This document shows positions 34,191-44,600 of a stretch of DNA of 64,000 bases, piece by piece. Location: positions 1 to 64,000 of the forward strand of contig CAIUOG010000126.1 in assembly GCA_903900705.1 (NCBI GenBank), given 5' to 3'. The stretch's first letter is position 1. Every line of letters starts with the position of its first letter. The DNA comes from an uncultured Acidobacteriia bacterium. GTDB lineage: Bacteria > Acidobacteriota > Terriglobia > Bryobacterales > Bryobacteraceae. The notes below the pieces were generated by a model. The model saw only the letters and a list, made by a program, of their open reading frames with translations. It ran no database searches and had not been told where the DNA came from. The translations under genes and the position numbers were made by a program.

Positions 34191-34267
34191 GCGCGCGGCT
34201 AGTACTTGAGCGCGCGGCTAGTATTTAAGGGCGCAGCTAGTACTTAAGGGCGCAGCTAGTACTTAAG
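34191..34267. repeat. Four tandem 19-bp copies made from the 3' end of the adjacent gene
   Basis: Four copies in a 19-bp period (consensus GCGCAGCTAGTACTTAAGG) run leftwards from the stop codon of the gene at 34256-35134. Each carries the final codons and stop (CTTAAGTACTAG on the minus strand). Divergence increases away from the gene. Confidence 0.85.
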
Positions 34268-35134
34268 GGCGCAGGCGCTGATGGCGTTGCTCCAGAGAGG
34301 CTGAACGGGGAAGCTGGCTCCGTTGAGGCTCTGCAGGGAGGTGGCGGAGGTCCAGGCGCACTTGTCGCCGATTTCCGCGCCGGAGCTGTCGACCCAGCCG
34401 GAGCTGGGGAACGGGTCGGTCACGGTTTCGGAGAATTCATGGCCTTCCACGATGGTGATGCCGGCGTTGGGGCCGAGGCTGTTGAAGTTCGCGCCGCAGC
34501 TGGAGCCGGCGTCAGTGATGTACGGCAGGTTGGTGTAAGAGATGTTGCCGGTGGAGCTGTGCCAGGCGCAGTACTGCGTGCCGAAGCCGGAGGCACTGTT
34601 GCCGTGGGCGGTGGCGATGACATACTGCGCGTTGACGTTGGAGGCCGAGGCGAAGTGGGTGGCGGCTTTGGTGGCTTCGGCGGCGAGCTGGGACTGGGTG
34701 GGATGGGTGGGGGCGGCGGCGGCATTGTCATACCAGACGCCTTTGAGCACGCCGGTCTGGTTGCCGGCGTGGACGCCGCCGGTCTGGGTGTACTGGGTGT
34801 CGACGTTCGCCCAGGCGCTGCCGCCGACGTGGCTGAAGAAGTTCTGGAGGATGGCGGCTTCGCCGCTGGGATCGCTGCTCCACTGCGAGCCGTAGAAGAC
34901 CAGGTAGACGGCGGGGGCGGTTTCAACCTTGCCGTTGTGGTAGGTCAGATTGGTGGTGACGGCTCTGGCGGTTTTGGCGGCGGCGGCGCGGGCGAGTGAC
35001 ATCGCCTCGACGGTGGGATGGATGAAGATGGACGGCTGATCGTCATCCCCTTTCCTCTCTCCCCCTTCCTGGGCGAGGAGGAGGGACGCGGGCAGGAGCG
35101 CGAGTCCCAGAAGCGGCAGAAATCTCTTTGTCAT
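34256..35134 (-). CDS. Secreted protein of unknown function with HEFSETVTDP motif
   Basis: A 292-residue exported protein (signal peptide MTKRFLPLLGLALLPASLLLA). The region EGHEFSETVTDP followed by SGAEIGDKCAW recalls the bacterial proteins related to plant phosphate-induced/EXORDIUM proteins, where an HExxE-type motif hints at a metal site. A YGSQWSSDPSGE segment early in the protein also fits. I infer no enzyme activity. The ATG at 35134 is chosen for the signal peptide; upstream in-frame starts extend it without support. Its last codons and stop are repeated four times just downstream. Confidence 0.75.
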   Translation of the reverse strand: MTKRFLPLLGLALLPASLLLAQEGGERKGDDDQPSIFIHPTVEAMSLARAAAAKTARAVTTNLTYHNGKVETAPAVYLVFYGSQWSSDPSGEAAILQNFFSHVGGSAWANVDTQYTQTGGVHAGNQTGVLKGVWYDNAAAAPTHPTQSQLAAEATKAATHFASASNVNAQYVIATAHGNSASGFGTQYCAWHSSTGNISYTNLPYITDAGSSCGANFNSLGPNAGITIVEGHEFSETVTDPFPSSGWVDSSGAEIGDKCAWTSATSLQSLNGASFPVQPLWSNAISACALKY

Positions 35135-35208
35135 TTTTAAATCCCCTCTGTGGCGTACCACATGGGAAATAGTGTAGCTCCTACCGTCTGGTACTTCCAG
35201 TACCTAAT

Positions 35209-36798
<1,590 letters not shown>

Positions 36799-36838
36799 GG
36801 GAAACCATCATATATCGGATTTGCCTCCGGAGGCGGGA

Positions 36839-38221
36839 TCAGGGTGAGGGGGAGCAGCGGGTGGCGAGGACGCGGGCGTTGCGGCGGGAGCCGGCGGTGA
36901 CGTCGAGGCGGAGGAGGATTTCGAAGTGAGGGGCGGGGGCGGAGAGGTTGAGGCCGCAGCCCTTGAGGATGGGGGCGAGTTTGTCGGGGTCGAGGGCGAG
37001 ATCGCCGGCCATTTCGGTGCCTTCGGTGTTGGTGCCGGCGGCGATGAGGACGGAGCCCTTGCCGCCGAGGGAGGAGACGAGGGCGAGGACGGCCCAGGCG
37101 GGACCGGTGGAGCCGCTGGGGACGCCGGGGCCGAGGTCGCGGGGGTCGCCGGGGGCGGGGTTGGGGATGAAGGGGTATTGAGCGCTGTCGGGACTGGTGA
37201 GGATGCGGAAGGCCATCTGATCCTCATAAAGAATGACCCAGGGGTTGGCGTTACTGCTGCCGAGGAGGACGAGGCCAGAGGCGTTCTGGAGGTCGCTGAG
37301 GGAGAGTTCGCGGGCGGAACGGACGTTAAAGTTTTTGTCGTGGCTGACGGCGAGGGCGGCGACGCGGGCGGCGAGGCGGGCGGAAACGATGCTGGTATTG
37401 CGTCCGACGGCGAGGCCGCGCCAGGCGGATTGCAGGGCGGGAGACAGGGAGGGGTCGGGGTTGAGAAAGCGCTTGTTGGCGAAGTCTTCGAGGGAGGGCG
37501 GGAAGGGCTTGAGGTTGCGAAGCGAGCCCATGGAGCTATCGGGGACGATGACGGAGATGGGTTGAGAGCCGCGAAGGAGGGCAGACCAGGGCAGGCCGAG
37601 GGGGTCTTTTTGTGTGGCGGTCTGGGCGGCGGCGGGGGCGGAAGCGCGGTAGATTGCCGTGATGGCGAGGGCGATGAGGACGAGGAGCCAGGTGGCGAGG
37701 GCGAGATTTCTCCAGAGGTTGCGGGGCGACGCCGGGGGCGGGAGCGGCTGGAGGGTGGGGGCGACCGGTGGGGGCGCGGGGAGAGACGGAGGGGCGAGCG
37801 GTGATTTGGGCGCGATCCGGATGGTGGGGATGTAGCTGCCGGTGGGGAGTTCGAAGATGACGGGGTCGCCGGGGAACTGGGTGTAGTAGAGATGGAGTCG
37901 CTTGCGGACGTCACTGGCGGCGACGCGGACGATGGCGTCGGTACCGGTGTCGTAGGCGGGTTCGCGGTTGAAGACGGCGCAGCCGAGGGAGCGCTCCCTC
38001 AGTTCATCGGTGCGGCCGGAGACGGCGAGGTCGACGATGGTGCTGAAGAGTTCGCGGGCGCGGCGGCTGGAATGGAACGGAGGGCTGGAGACGACGCGGT
38101 CACGGGCGGCGAGGATGGTGTCGCGGTCGGCGTGGGTGGCGGCGATGCCGGCGATCGCAGCGGCCTGCGTTTCCAGACTGGTGCGGCCCCTTGAGCGCGA
38201 CAAAGACATCCCGTCTATCAT
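36839..38221 (-). CDS. Membrane protein with N-terminal regulator-like domain, divergent from a TonB receptor
   Basis: A 460-residue protein. Residues about 40-140 resemble the adenylate-cyclase-linked or winged-helix-like segment common in Acidobacteria (ELRERSLGCAVFNREPAYD, DAIVRVAASDVRKRLHLYY). A Pro-rich linker follows, a single membrane helix (about 170-195, LALATWLLVLIALAITAIY), and a ~260-residue periplasmic domain of unknown type. Such genes often stand beside Oar-type TonB receptors, as here with a 169-bp divergent gap, and may sense or control them; that is inference. The start is the ATG at 38221 after AGGGGGT; an ATG at 38209 is an alternative. Confidence 0.75.
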   Translation of the reverse strand: MIDGMSLSRSRGRTSLETQAAAIAGIAATHADRDTILAARDRVVSSPPFHSSRRARELFSTIVDLAVSGRTDELRERSLGCAVFNREPAYDTGTDAIVRVAASDVRKRLHLYYTQFPGDPVIFELPTGSYIPTIRIAPKSPLAPPSLPAPPPVAPTLQPLPPPASPRNLWRNLALATWLLVLIALAITAIYRASAPAAAQTATQKDPLGLPWSALLRGSQPISVIVPDSSMGSLRNLKPFPPSLEDFANKRFLNPDPSLSPALQSAWRGLAVGRNTSIVSARLAARVAALAVSHDKNFNVRSARELSLSDLQNASGLVLLGSSNANPWVILYEDQMAFRILTSPDSAQYPFIPNPAPGDPRDLGPGVPSGSTGPAWAVLALVSSLGGKGSVLIAAGTNTEGTEMAGDLALDPDKLAPILKGCGLNLSAPAPHFEILLRLDVTAGSRRNARVLATRCSPSP

Positions 38222-38390
38222 ACCCCCTGCGAACGTTACGGGGAATGAGTGTTCCTTTTCAGTAGTTTGCGGGGTGAGGGGCGAACCATCCTAACGTTTT
38301 TTTGTGGACGGGATGTGTATAGTATGTGAATACCATGGGTCGCTGCCGTTTCCGATGTGAAACGGGCAGATGATTTTAAGGAGATTCCGC

Positions 38391-41300
38391 GTGCGAACTC
38401 GATGTATTTTAGCTTTACTTTGCGCCCTGCCACTGTCGCTGTTTGGACAAGCCGGCCTGGGCACGATCAACGGATCGGTTGTCGATCATAGCGGCGCGGT
38501 GATTGCGGGAGCCCACGTCAAACTGGTGGAACTCTCCACCAAATCCACTCGCCAGATTCTCAGTAACCAGCAGGGGCTCTTCAGCCTTCCTTCTCTTGTG
38601 CCGGGTCAGTACACGCTGACGCTGTCGAACCCGGGATTCAAGGAAGAAAATCTCGAAAACATTGTTATCAACGGCTTCCAGGAACTGAATGTGGGCGCGG
38701 TGGTGCTGCAGGTGGGAAGCGGACCGGCGGAATCGATCACGGTGACGGCGGACCAGCAGTTAATTAAGGATTCGGGCGAACGCATGGACACGGTCCAGGC
38801 GGAGCAGGTGGCGAATACGCCGAACAACGGCCGGAACTGGGCAAACGATCTGAAGCTGATTCCGGGCGCGGTGATTAACTCGGACTCGCAGATTGCGGGC
38901 CGCGAGTATGGCTACTACGGGTATCAGGATTACACGATCAACGGCAAATCCAGCGTGACGATGCAGATCAATCTGGATGGCGGCAGCATTGTGGACCATG
39001 GCAGCGACCAGAAGGTGACGGTTTCGCCGAGCCTGGAATCGATCCAGGAAATGTCTGTGCTGACGAACAACTTCACGGCGGAGTACGGGAACCGGAGCGG
39101 CGCGGTGGTGAACATCGTGACGAAGTCCGGCACGAACGCGTTCCACGGGGTGGGTTTTGAGAATCTGCGCAATGAAGATCTGAACGCGAACACGTGGGCG
39201 AACAATTACACGGGGTTGCCGCGGGCGGAGTATCGCTATCACTACTTCGGGGCGAACCTGGGTGGTCCGGTGAAGAAGAATAAAGTGTTCTTCTTCTATA
39301 ATTTCGAAGATTTCAAGCAGAACATTCCGGCGTCGATTGTGCAGACGCAGGTGCCGACGGCGCTGGAGCGGCAGGGCAACTTCTCGCAGACGGTGAACGC
39401 GGTGGGACAGCATCCGACGATTTACGAGGCGGGAACGCAGTACACGGGGACGGCGATTCCGCTGCCGAACCTGACGATTCCGCCGTCGCAGATCAATCCG
39501 CTGGGGCAGGCGATTCTGAATCTGTATCCGCTGCCGAACAACCCGAACAACGTGACGGCGAACTACAACTTCCAGTATCAGACGATTCTGCCGCGCCTTT
39601 CGCAGGTGGCGAAGGTGGATTACAACATCAATAATTCGACGCGCATGTATGGGCGCTACTCGAATGACGGCAGCACGAATACGCAGCTGGGCACGTACAA
39701 CACGAGCGCGCCGCTGCCGTTCAACCTGATGCAGCAGTACCGTCCGGACCGGGCGGCGGCGGGGAACGTGACGCACACGTTCTCATCGAACATGGTTCTC
39801 GAGAGCTTCTTCTCGTGGAGCTACGATTATGTGTCGGTGTATCCGACGACGCCGGACAAGATTGATCCGACGAAGCTGGGGCTTTCGGGCCTGCCGACGG
39901 TGTTCCCGTCGAGCAACAGCATTCTGCCGGGCATCAATGTGGGCGGCACGTATCCGACGTTCTCGTTCAACCGGCTGCCGGCGTTTGCGGATGCGAACGA
40001 ATGGCAGGGATCGAGCACGCTGACCTGGACGAAGGGCACGCACACGTTCAAGTTTGGCGGGCAGTATCTGGTGGATACGAAGCAGCAGATCAACTCGGCC
40101 AACAACAAAGGTACGTTTGATTTCAGCCCGAGCCACAGCGTGTTTGACACGAACTACGGGCCGGCGAACGTGCTGGTGGGCGCGCTGAATGAGTTCACAC
40201 AGGTTTCGTCGATCGCGTTTGAGGATTCCGGCTTTAAGGACTTCCAGCTGTTTGCGCAGGATTCCTGGCGCGTTTCGAAGGGCCTGACGCTGAACTACGG
40301 GCTGCGCATGTACCACATGCCGGCGGAAGCGGACATCAATCCGGTGGGCAGCAAGGACGCGGTGTTCCTGCCGTGGATGTACAACGCGGCGAATGCGCCG
40401 CGGTACTACGTTCCGAATCCGGCGAACAAGAGCCAGGTGATTGACCCGGCGAATCCGAACGCGCCGTTGTCGGCAAATGCGGCGTCGATTCTGTTGTACT
40501 CGCTGGTGCCGGGGTCTGGCAGTCTGACGAACGGGCTGGTTCCGCTGGGGACAAACGGCCAGGGGAACGCGGGACTGTTTGCGCCGCGGGCGATTCTGAT
40601 TGCTCCGCGCGGTGGCTTTGCGTGGTCGCCCGGTTTTGATTCGAAGATGGTGATCCGTGGCGGTTTCGGCTGGGGCTACAACCGGAACACGATCGGCGAC
40701 GCGGTGGGCAACTTTGAAAATGGCACGGCGCAGCAGGTGGATTACCTGCAGACGAGCCTGACGAGTCTGTCTGGTGGTTCGGGCACGGCGCGCATCTCGC
40801 CGCCCTCGACGGTGACGGCGCGTGACCCTTCGACGCGGCATCCGCAGACGATTTACGACTACAGTATTTCGGTGCAGCGGGAGATTCCGTTCAACGCCGT
40901 GATCGACGTGGCGTATGTGGGCAATCTGCAGCGGCATCAGGCGGTGGAGTTCAACCTGAACGCGATTGCGCCGGGAACGGCGTATAACCCGGCGTACATC
41001 GATTCGACGAACGTGGGCTATAACTTCTATGGTCCGGTGAGCGCTTCGAATCCGGGACCGTTGCCGGGCAGCCAGGCGATGAATGCGCTGGTGTTGCGTC
41101 CTTACCAGGGCTTCAACACGATCAACGACACGGCGAACGTGGGGAACAACCGGTTTGACTCGCTGCAGATTCAGCTGCGGAAGCGGTTCGGCAACGGGCT
41201 GAGCTTCCAGGCGGCGTACAGCAAGAACCGGCTGATCAGCGGCGTGGAAAACGCGGGGATTTACAGCTATAACTGGAAGCAGTTTTCGGGGTATCCGGCG

Positions 41301-41990
41301 GCGGGCGAGCGGGCGCAGAACCTGAACATCAACTACATCTACAATCTGCCGATGTTTGCGTCGAAGGTGCTGGGCTGGAAGAACCCGGTGGCGAAGACGG
41401 CGATGGACGGCTGGGTGTTTGCGCATGTGTTGAGTTTCTTCGGCGGGCTGCCGTTCTCGCCTTCCTACAGCATTCAGGAAGCGAGCACGGGGACGAGCGT
41501 GAGTCCGACGGTGCTGATGGGCACGCCGGATATTACGCCGCGGCTGGGCGTATCGGGGAATCCGGGGCCGACGAACGGTTCGTATTTCAATGCGGCGGCG
41601 CTGACGGTGCCGGCGCTGTATCCGGTGGGGAATGGCACGGGGCCGCGCAACTACGTGCGGTCACCGGGAACGTTCGGCAACGATATGACGGTGTCGAAGA
41701 AGTTCACCATTTTCGAAGGCAAGACGCTGGAACTGCGGGTGAGCGCGTACAACGCATTCAACCAGGTGCGGCGGACGAGCGTCAATTCGTCGGTGACTTT
41801 TAAGGCGAACGGAGCCAGCTATTCGAATGGCTTCTACATTTACAACACGCCGGACCAGCTGGCGACACGGGCGGGAAATGCGGCTCCGCTGGCGGTGTTC
41901 AACCAGTACCGGACGGGCGAAGGGTTGCTGAACCTGACGAGCGTGTTGCCGATGCGGATCATGGAAGTGGGTTTGAAGTTCCGCTTCTAG
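38391..41990 (+). CDS. TonB-dependent receptor, Oar-like, with N-terminal carboxypeptidase-regulatory-like domain
   Basis: A 1199-residue outer-membrane receptor. The GTG at 38391 is preferred because an AAGGAG sits 7 bp upstream; an ATG at 38370 lies before that site. The signal peptide ends near LPLSLFGQ, followed by the CarboxypepD_reg fold (TINGSVVDHSGAVIAGAHV), a plug with VNIVTKSGTNAFHGV, and a barrel ending MRIMEVGLKFRF. Third receptor of this class in the window and distinct in sequence from the other two. The divergent regulator-like membrane protein could control it. Confidence 0.93.
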   Translation: MRTRCILALLCALPLSLFGQAGLGTINGSVVDHSGAVIAGAHVKLVELSTKSTRQILSNQQGLFSLPSLVPGQYTLTLSNPGFKEENLENIVINGFQELNVGAVVLQVGSGPAESITVTADQQLIKDSGERMDTVQAEQVANTPNNGRNWANDLKLIPGAVINSDSQIAGREYGYYGYQDYTINGKSSVTMQINLDGGSIVDHGSDQKVTVSPSLESIQEMSVLTNNFTAEYGNRSGAVVNIVTKSGTNAFHGVGFENLRNEDLNANTWANNYTGLPRAEYRYHYFGANLGGPVKKNKVFFFYNFEDFKQNIPASIVQTQVPTALERQGNFSQTVNAVGQHPTIYEAGTQYTGTAIPLPNLTIPPSQINPLGQAILNLYPLPNNPNNVTANYNFQYQTILPRLSQVAKVDYNINNSTRMYGRYSNDGSTNTQLGTYNTSAPLPFNLMQQYRPDRAAAGNVTHTFSSNMVLESFFSWSYDYVSVYPTTPDKIDPTKLGLSGLPTVFPSSNSILPGINVGGTYPTFSFNRLPAFADANEWQGSSTLTWTKGTHTFKFGGQYLVDTKQQINSANNKGTFDFSPSHSVFDTNYGPANVLVGALNEFTQVSSIAFEDSGFKDFQLFAQDSWRVSKGLTLNYGLRMYHMPAEADINPVGSKDAVFLPWMYNAANAPRYYVPNPANKSQVIDPANPNAPLSANAASILLYSLVPGSGSLTNGLVPLGTNGQGNAGLFAPRAILIAPRGGFAWSPGFDSKMVIRGGFGWGYNRNTIGDAVGNFENGTAQQVDYLQTSLTSLSGGSGTARISPPSTVTARDPSTRHPQTIYDYSISVQREIPFNAVIDVAYVGNLQRHQAVEFNLNAIAPGTAYNPAYIDSTNVGYNFYGPVSASNPGPLPGSQAMNALVLRPYQGFNTINDTANVGNNRFDSLQIQLRKRFGNGLSFQAAYSKNRLISGVENAGIYSYNWKQFSGYPAAGERAQNLNINYIYNLPMFASKVLGWKNPVAKTAMDGWVFAHVLSFFGGLPFSPSYSIQEASTGTSVSPTVLMGTPDITPRLGVSGNPGPTNGSYFNAAALTVPALYPVGNGTGPRNYVRSPGTFGNDMTVSKKFTIFEGKTLELRVSAYNAFNQVRRTSVNSSVTFKANGASYSNGFYIYNTPDQLATRAGNAAPLAVFNQYRTGEGLLNLTSVLPMRIMEVGLKFRF

Positions 41991-42017
41991 TCGGTAAAGA
42001 GAAGTTGTGGTTGCAGG

Positions 42018-42047
42018 AAGGGCCGCCCACGAGAGTGGGCGGCCCTT
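42018..42047 (+). terminator. Rho-independent terminator after the third TonB receptor gene
   Basis: A 13-bp stem (42018-42030 with 42035-42047), GAGA tetraloop, followed by TTTTC. It directly follows the receptor stop. Confidence 0.88.
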
Positions 42048-42139
42048 TTCTTATTGGGGGGGAATCTCGCCGATGCGCCTGCCTATTCTGTCAACGGAGA
42101 GGGTTTTGACCTGAGATAGGCCGCTTTGGATTCCTGACT

Positions 42140-42161
42140 GGTGATTGCCATGGCGATCACC
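42140..42161. promoter_or_regulatory. 22-bp near-perfect palindrome in the 286-bp gap after the receptor
   Basis: GGTGATTGCCATGGCGATCACC is self-complementary except for one pair. It lies between convergent genes, where an operator would be unusual, so it may be a protein-binding site, a methylation target or a remnant. Nothing else is recognised in 42050-42276. Confidence 0.4.
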
Positions 42162-42276
42162 GTGCCGAACCGCCCTGCGTCAAATCAGGGACGGGAGTTT
42201 CTCATGGAGTCGACTGTTCCGATTTGTCGCGTCGCGCGCTGAAGGCTTTGGCCGCCGACGCTTCCGCTGACTGTGT

Positions 42277-44592
42277 TTAGTTCGAGACGCTGATCAGGAT
42301 ACCGGTCTGGGTGGAAGCGCCGAGCATGACGGCGACGAGGGGCTGGTCGCCGGCGGGGGTGTTGGGGGGGATGGTGACGTTGAGCTGGTAGAGGCCGTTG
42401 CTGACGAGACCGGCGAAGGTGACGGTGGCGGGCTGGCCGGCGATGCGGACGGTGGGGAGGGGTGTGAGGACGCCGGATTGCGTGGGCACGCCGGGGAAGA
42501 CGGGGGAAGAGACGGGTCCGAAGCCGTTGGCCCAGAGGGCGATGGTTTCGCCGGGGTGGACGGGGGTGGTGAGTCCGGGATACAGGGTGGCGGGGCCGGC
42601 GAGGGTGTTATCGGCGTGGGTGGCGACGACGTACTTGCCCCACTGAAAGAAGGCGGGATCGCTCATCTGGGTGGGGACGTTGAAGGGGGCGCCGGCGTTG
42701 CCGTTGACGGTGACCTGGACGGAGGCTGCGCCGGAGAGTGCGCCGGGGGGCGTGAGGAAGTTGATCTGGGTGGGGCTGATGTAGCTGATGTAGGCGCGGG
42801 CGCCGTTGACGGTGACGCTGACGCCGTCGAGGGTGGTGGGCATGCCGAGGATGAAGTCGGCGGCGGCCCAGGAGCGGGAGTCGCCGGCGGGGGCGAGGTT
42901 GAGGCCGTTGACGGAGGACCAGGTGTTGGGGACGAGAGCCGCGTTGCCGCTGGCGGCGTTGATGACGGAGACGACGGAGGGTCCGGTGGGCGCGCCGACG
43001 ATGGCGGGGGCGGCGGTCCAGGTATCGGCGACGGCGCGGTTGGTGGTTGCGCCTTTCTGTTCGGTGGGCAGCCAGGTCTGGACGAACTGGGTGGTGACGC
43101 CGGTGGCGGGGTCGACTTTGACGCGGACGTAGCCGCGGCCGTTGGCGACGACGCCGTGGGTGTAGCCGTCGCTGGTGGCGATGGAGGTTTCGTTGGTGGC
43201 GTTGGTGGCGCCGGGCTGGGGGACTTCCTGGTAGTGGATGCCGTCGAGCTGCTGGTGGACGTAGAGGTGGTCGTGGCCGTGGAAGTAGGCGGTGACGCCG
43301 TATTTCAGGAGCAGCTGGTGGATGGGCATGGCCATGTTGGGGCGGTATTTGGAGAAGGCGTAGGAGCCATCGAGGTTGTAGCCGCCCCATTCGGAGTATT
43401 TGGCGGCTTCGATGCCGCCGCGCATGATGCCCGTGCCGTTGTAGTTCCAGCCGCCGACGAGGTTGTGGGAGAAGACGAATTTGTATTTTGACTTGCCGGC
43501 TGCGAGGGTGTCGGCGAGCCAGAGGTATTGTTCATCGCCGAGGGTGAGGGACCAATCGGTCTGGATGGAGGGGGAGTTGGTGGTCTGCGTAGTGCCCTGG
43601 CGGCAGCAGTCCTGACCGTTGCCGAGGGTGACGGGGTTGGTGGAGGGGGTCTGATTCCAGTAGGGATCGAGGACGATGAACTGGGCGTCGCCCCAGGTCC
43701 AGGCGTAGTAGGCGCGGCGGAGGCCGAGGCCGCAGGGGGCGCTCTCGGAGGGAGCGCAGAGGGCGCCGGTGAGGCTGTACTGGCGGGAATCGCCGGAGAA
43801 GAAGGCGTCGGGGGCGGGACCGGGGAAATACATGTTGCGGTATTGGGTGTCCCAGATGCCGAAGTCCTGGGGGGTGCCGTTGAGATCGGCTCCCCATTCG
43901 CCTTCGTGGTTGCCGAGGGCGAGGAAGAGGGGGACGGAGCCGGTGATGAGGTCGTAGAAAGACCGGTGGAGTTGGGCGCGGGAGAGGACGCCGGCGGCGG
44001 TGGGGCCGCTGTTGCAGTTATTGCCGTTGGTTCCGATGGGTTCGCCGGAGGTGTTGAGTTTGTCGGTGAGCATGGTGTCACCGAGGTCGATGAGGAAGTC
44101 GGGATTATCCTGGAGCTCGTTCTGGAGGGTGAGCTGGTAGACGGCGGGATTGGAGTTGTTGTCGAGGTGGGGGTCGGCCTGGATGACGAAGGTGAAGGGG
44201 GAACCGGCGGGGCGGGCGGTGACGAAGGAGTGTTCGGGGCGGGCGGCGAAGGTGGCGCCGGCGGCGGGGCCGAACTGGAGGCGGTAGAAATAGCGGGTGT
44301 TGGGGGAGAGGCCGGTGAGGGGGATGTTGAGGGGGAGGCCGGCGGCGGCCTTTTGGACGGGGGTGGTGGAGGAGTATGCGCCGGTGGCGACGCCGTACTG
44401 GACGTAGACCTGCATGTCCTGATCGAAAGCGACGTTGAGATTGACGGAGGTGGCGGCGACCTGGCCGAGCATTTCCTGGCCGAGCCAGGGGGTGGTGTTG
44501 AGAGAGGGGAAGGTCTGGGCGTTGCAGGGCCCGGTCTGGGCGAGGGCGGAACCGGCGGCGAAGAGGAAAGCGGTGAGGATGAAGTATTTCAT
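42277..44592 (-). CDS. Exported purple-acid-phosphatase-like metallophosphoesterase with Solibacter-type C-terminal domain
   Basis: A 771-residue secreted protein: signal peptide to SALAQ, an Fn3-like N-terminal domain of purple acid phosphatases, then a calcineurin-like phosphoesterase domain with QADPHLD, IDLGDT, LGNHEGEWG, FSHNLVGG and YFHGHDHLY giving the metal ligands. The last ~230 residues match the C-terminal domain first described in Solibacter (SVINAASGNAALVP, YISPTQINFLTP, QLNVTIPPN). It probably releases phosphate from extracellular esters. It lies 8 bp after a second protein of the same build, on the same strand, hence an operon. Confidence 0.9.
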   Translation of the reverse strand: MKYFILTAFLFAAGSALAQTGPCNAQTFPSLNTTPWLGQEMLGQVAATSVNLNVAFDQDMQVYVQYGVATGAYSSTTPVQKAAAGLPLNIPLTGLSPNTRYFYRLQFGPAAGATFAARPEHSFVTARPAGSPFTFVIQADPHLDNNSNPAVYQLTLQNELQDNPDFLIDLGDTMLTDKLNTSGEPIGTNGNNCNSGPTAAGVLSRAQLHRSFYDLITGSVPLFLALGNHEGEWGADLNGTPQDFGIWDTQYRNMYFPGPAPDAFFSGDSRQYSLTGALCAPSESAPCGLGLRRAYYAWTWGDAQFIVLDPYWNQTPSTNPVTLGNGQDCCRQGTTQTTNSPSIQTDWSLTLGDEQYLWLADTLAAGKSKYKFVFSHNLVGGWNYNGTGIMRGGIEAAKYSEWGGYNLDGSYAFSKYRPNMAMPIHQLLLKYGVTAYFHGHDHLYVHQQLDGIHYQEVPQPGATNATNETSIATSDGYTHGVVANGRGYVRVKVDPATGVTTQFVQTWLPTEQKGATTNRAVADTWTAAPAIVGAPTGPSVVSVINAASGNAALVPNTWSSVNGLNLAPAGDSRSWAAADFILGMPTTLDGVSVTVNGARAYISYISPTQINFLTPPGALSGAASVQVTVNGNAGAPFNVPTQMSDPAFFQWGKYVVATHADNTLAGPATLYPGLTTPVHPGETIALWANGFGPVSSPVFPGVPTQSGVLTPLPTVRIAGQPATVTFAGLVSNGLYQLNVTIPPNTPAGDQPLVAVMLGASTQTGILISVSN

Positions 44593-44600
44593 AAATGCCT

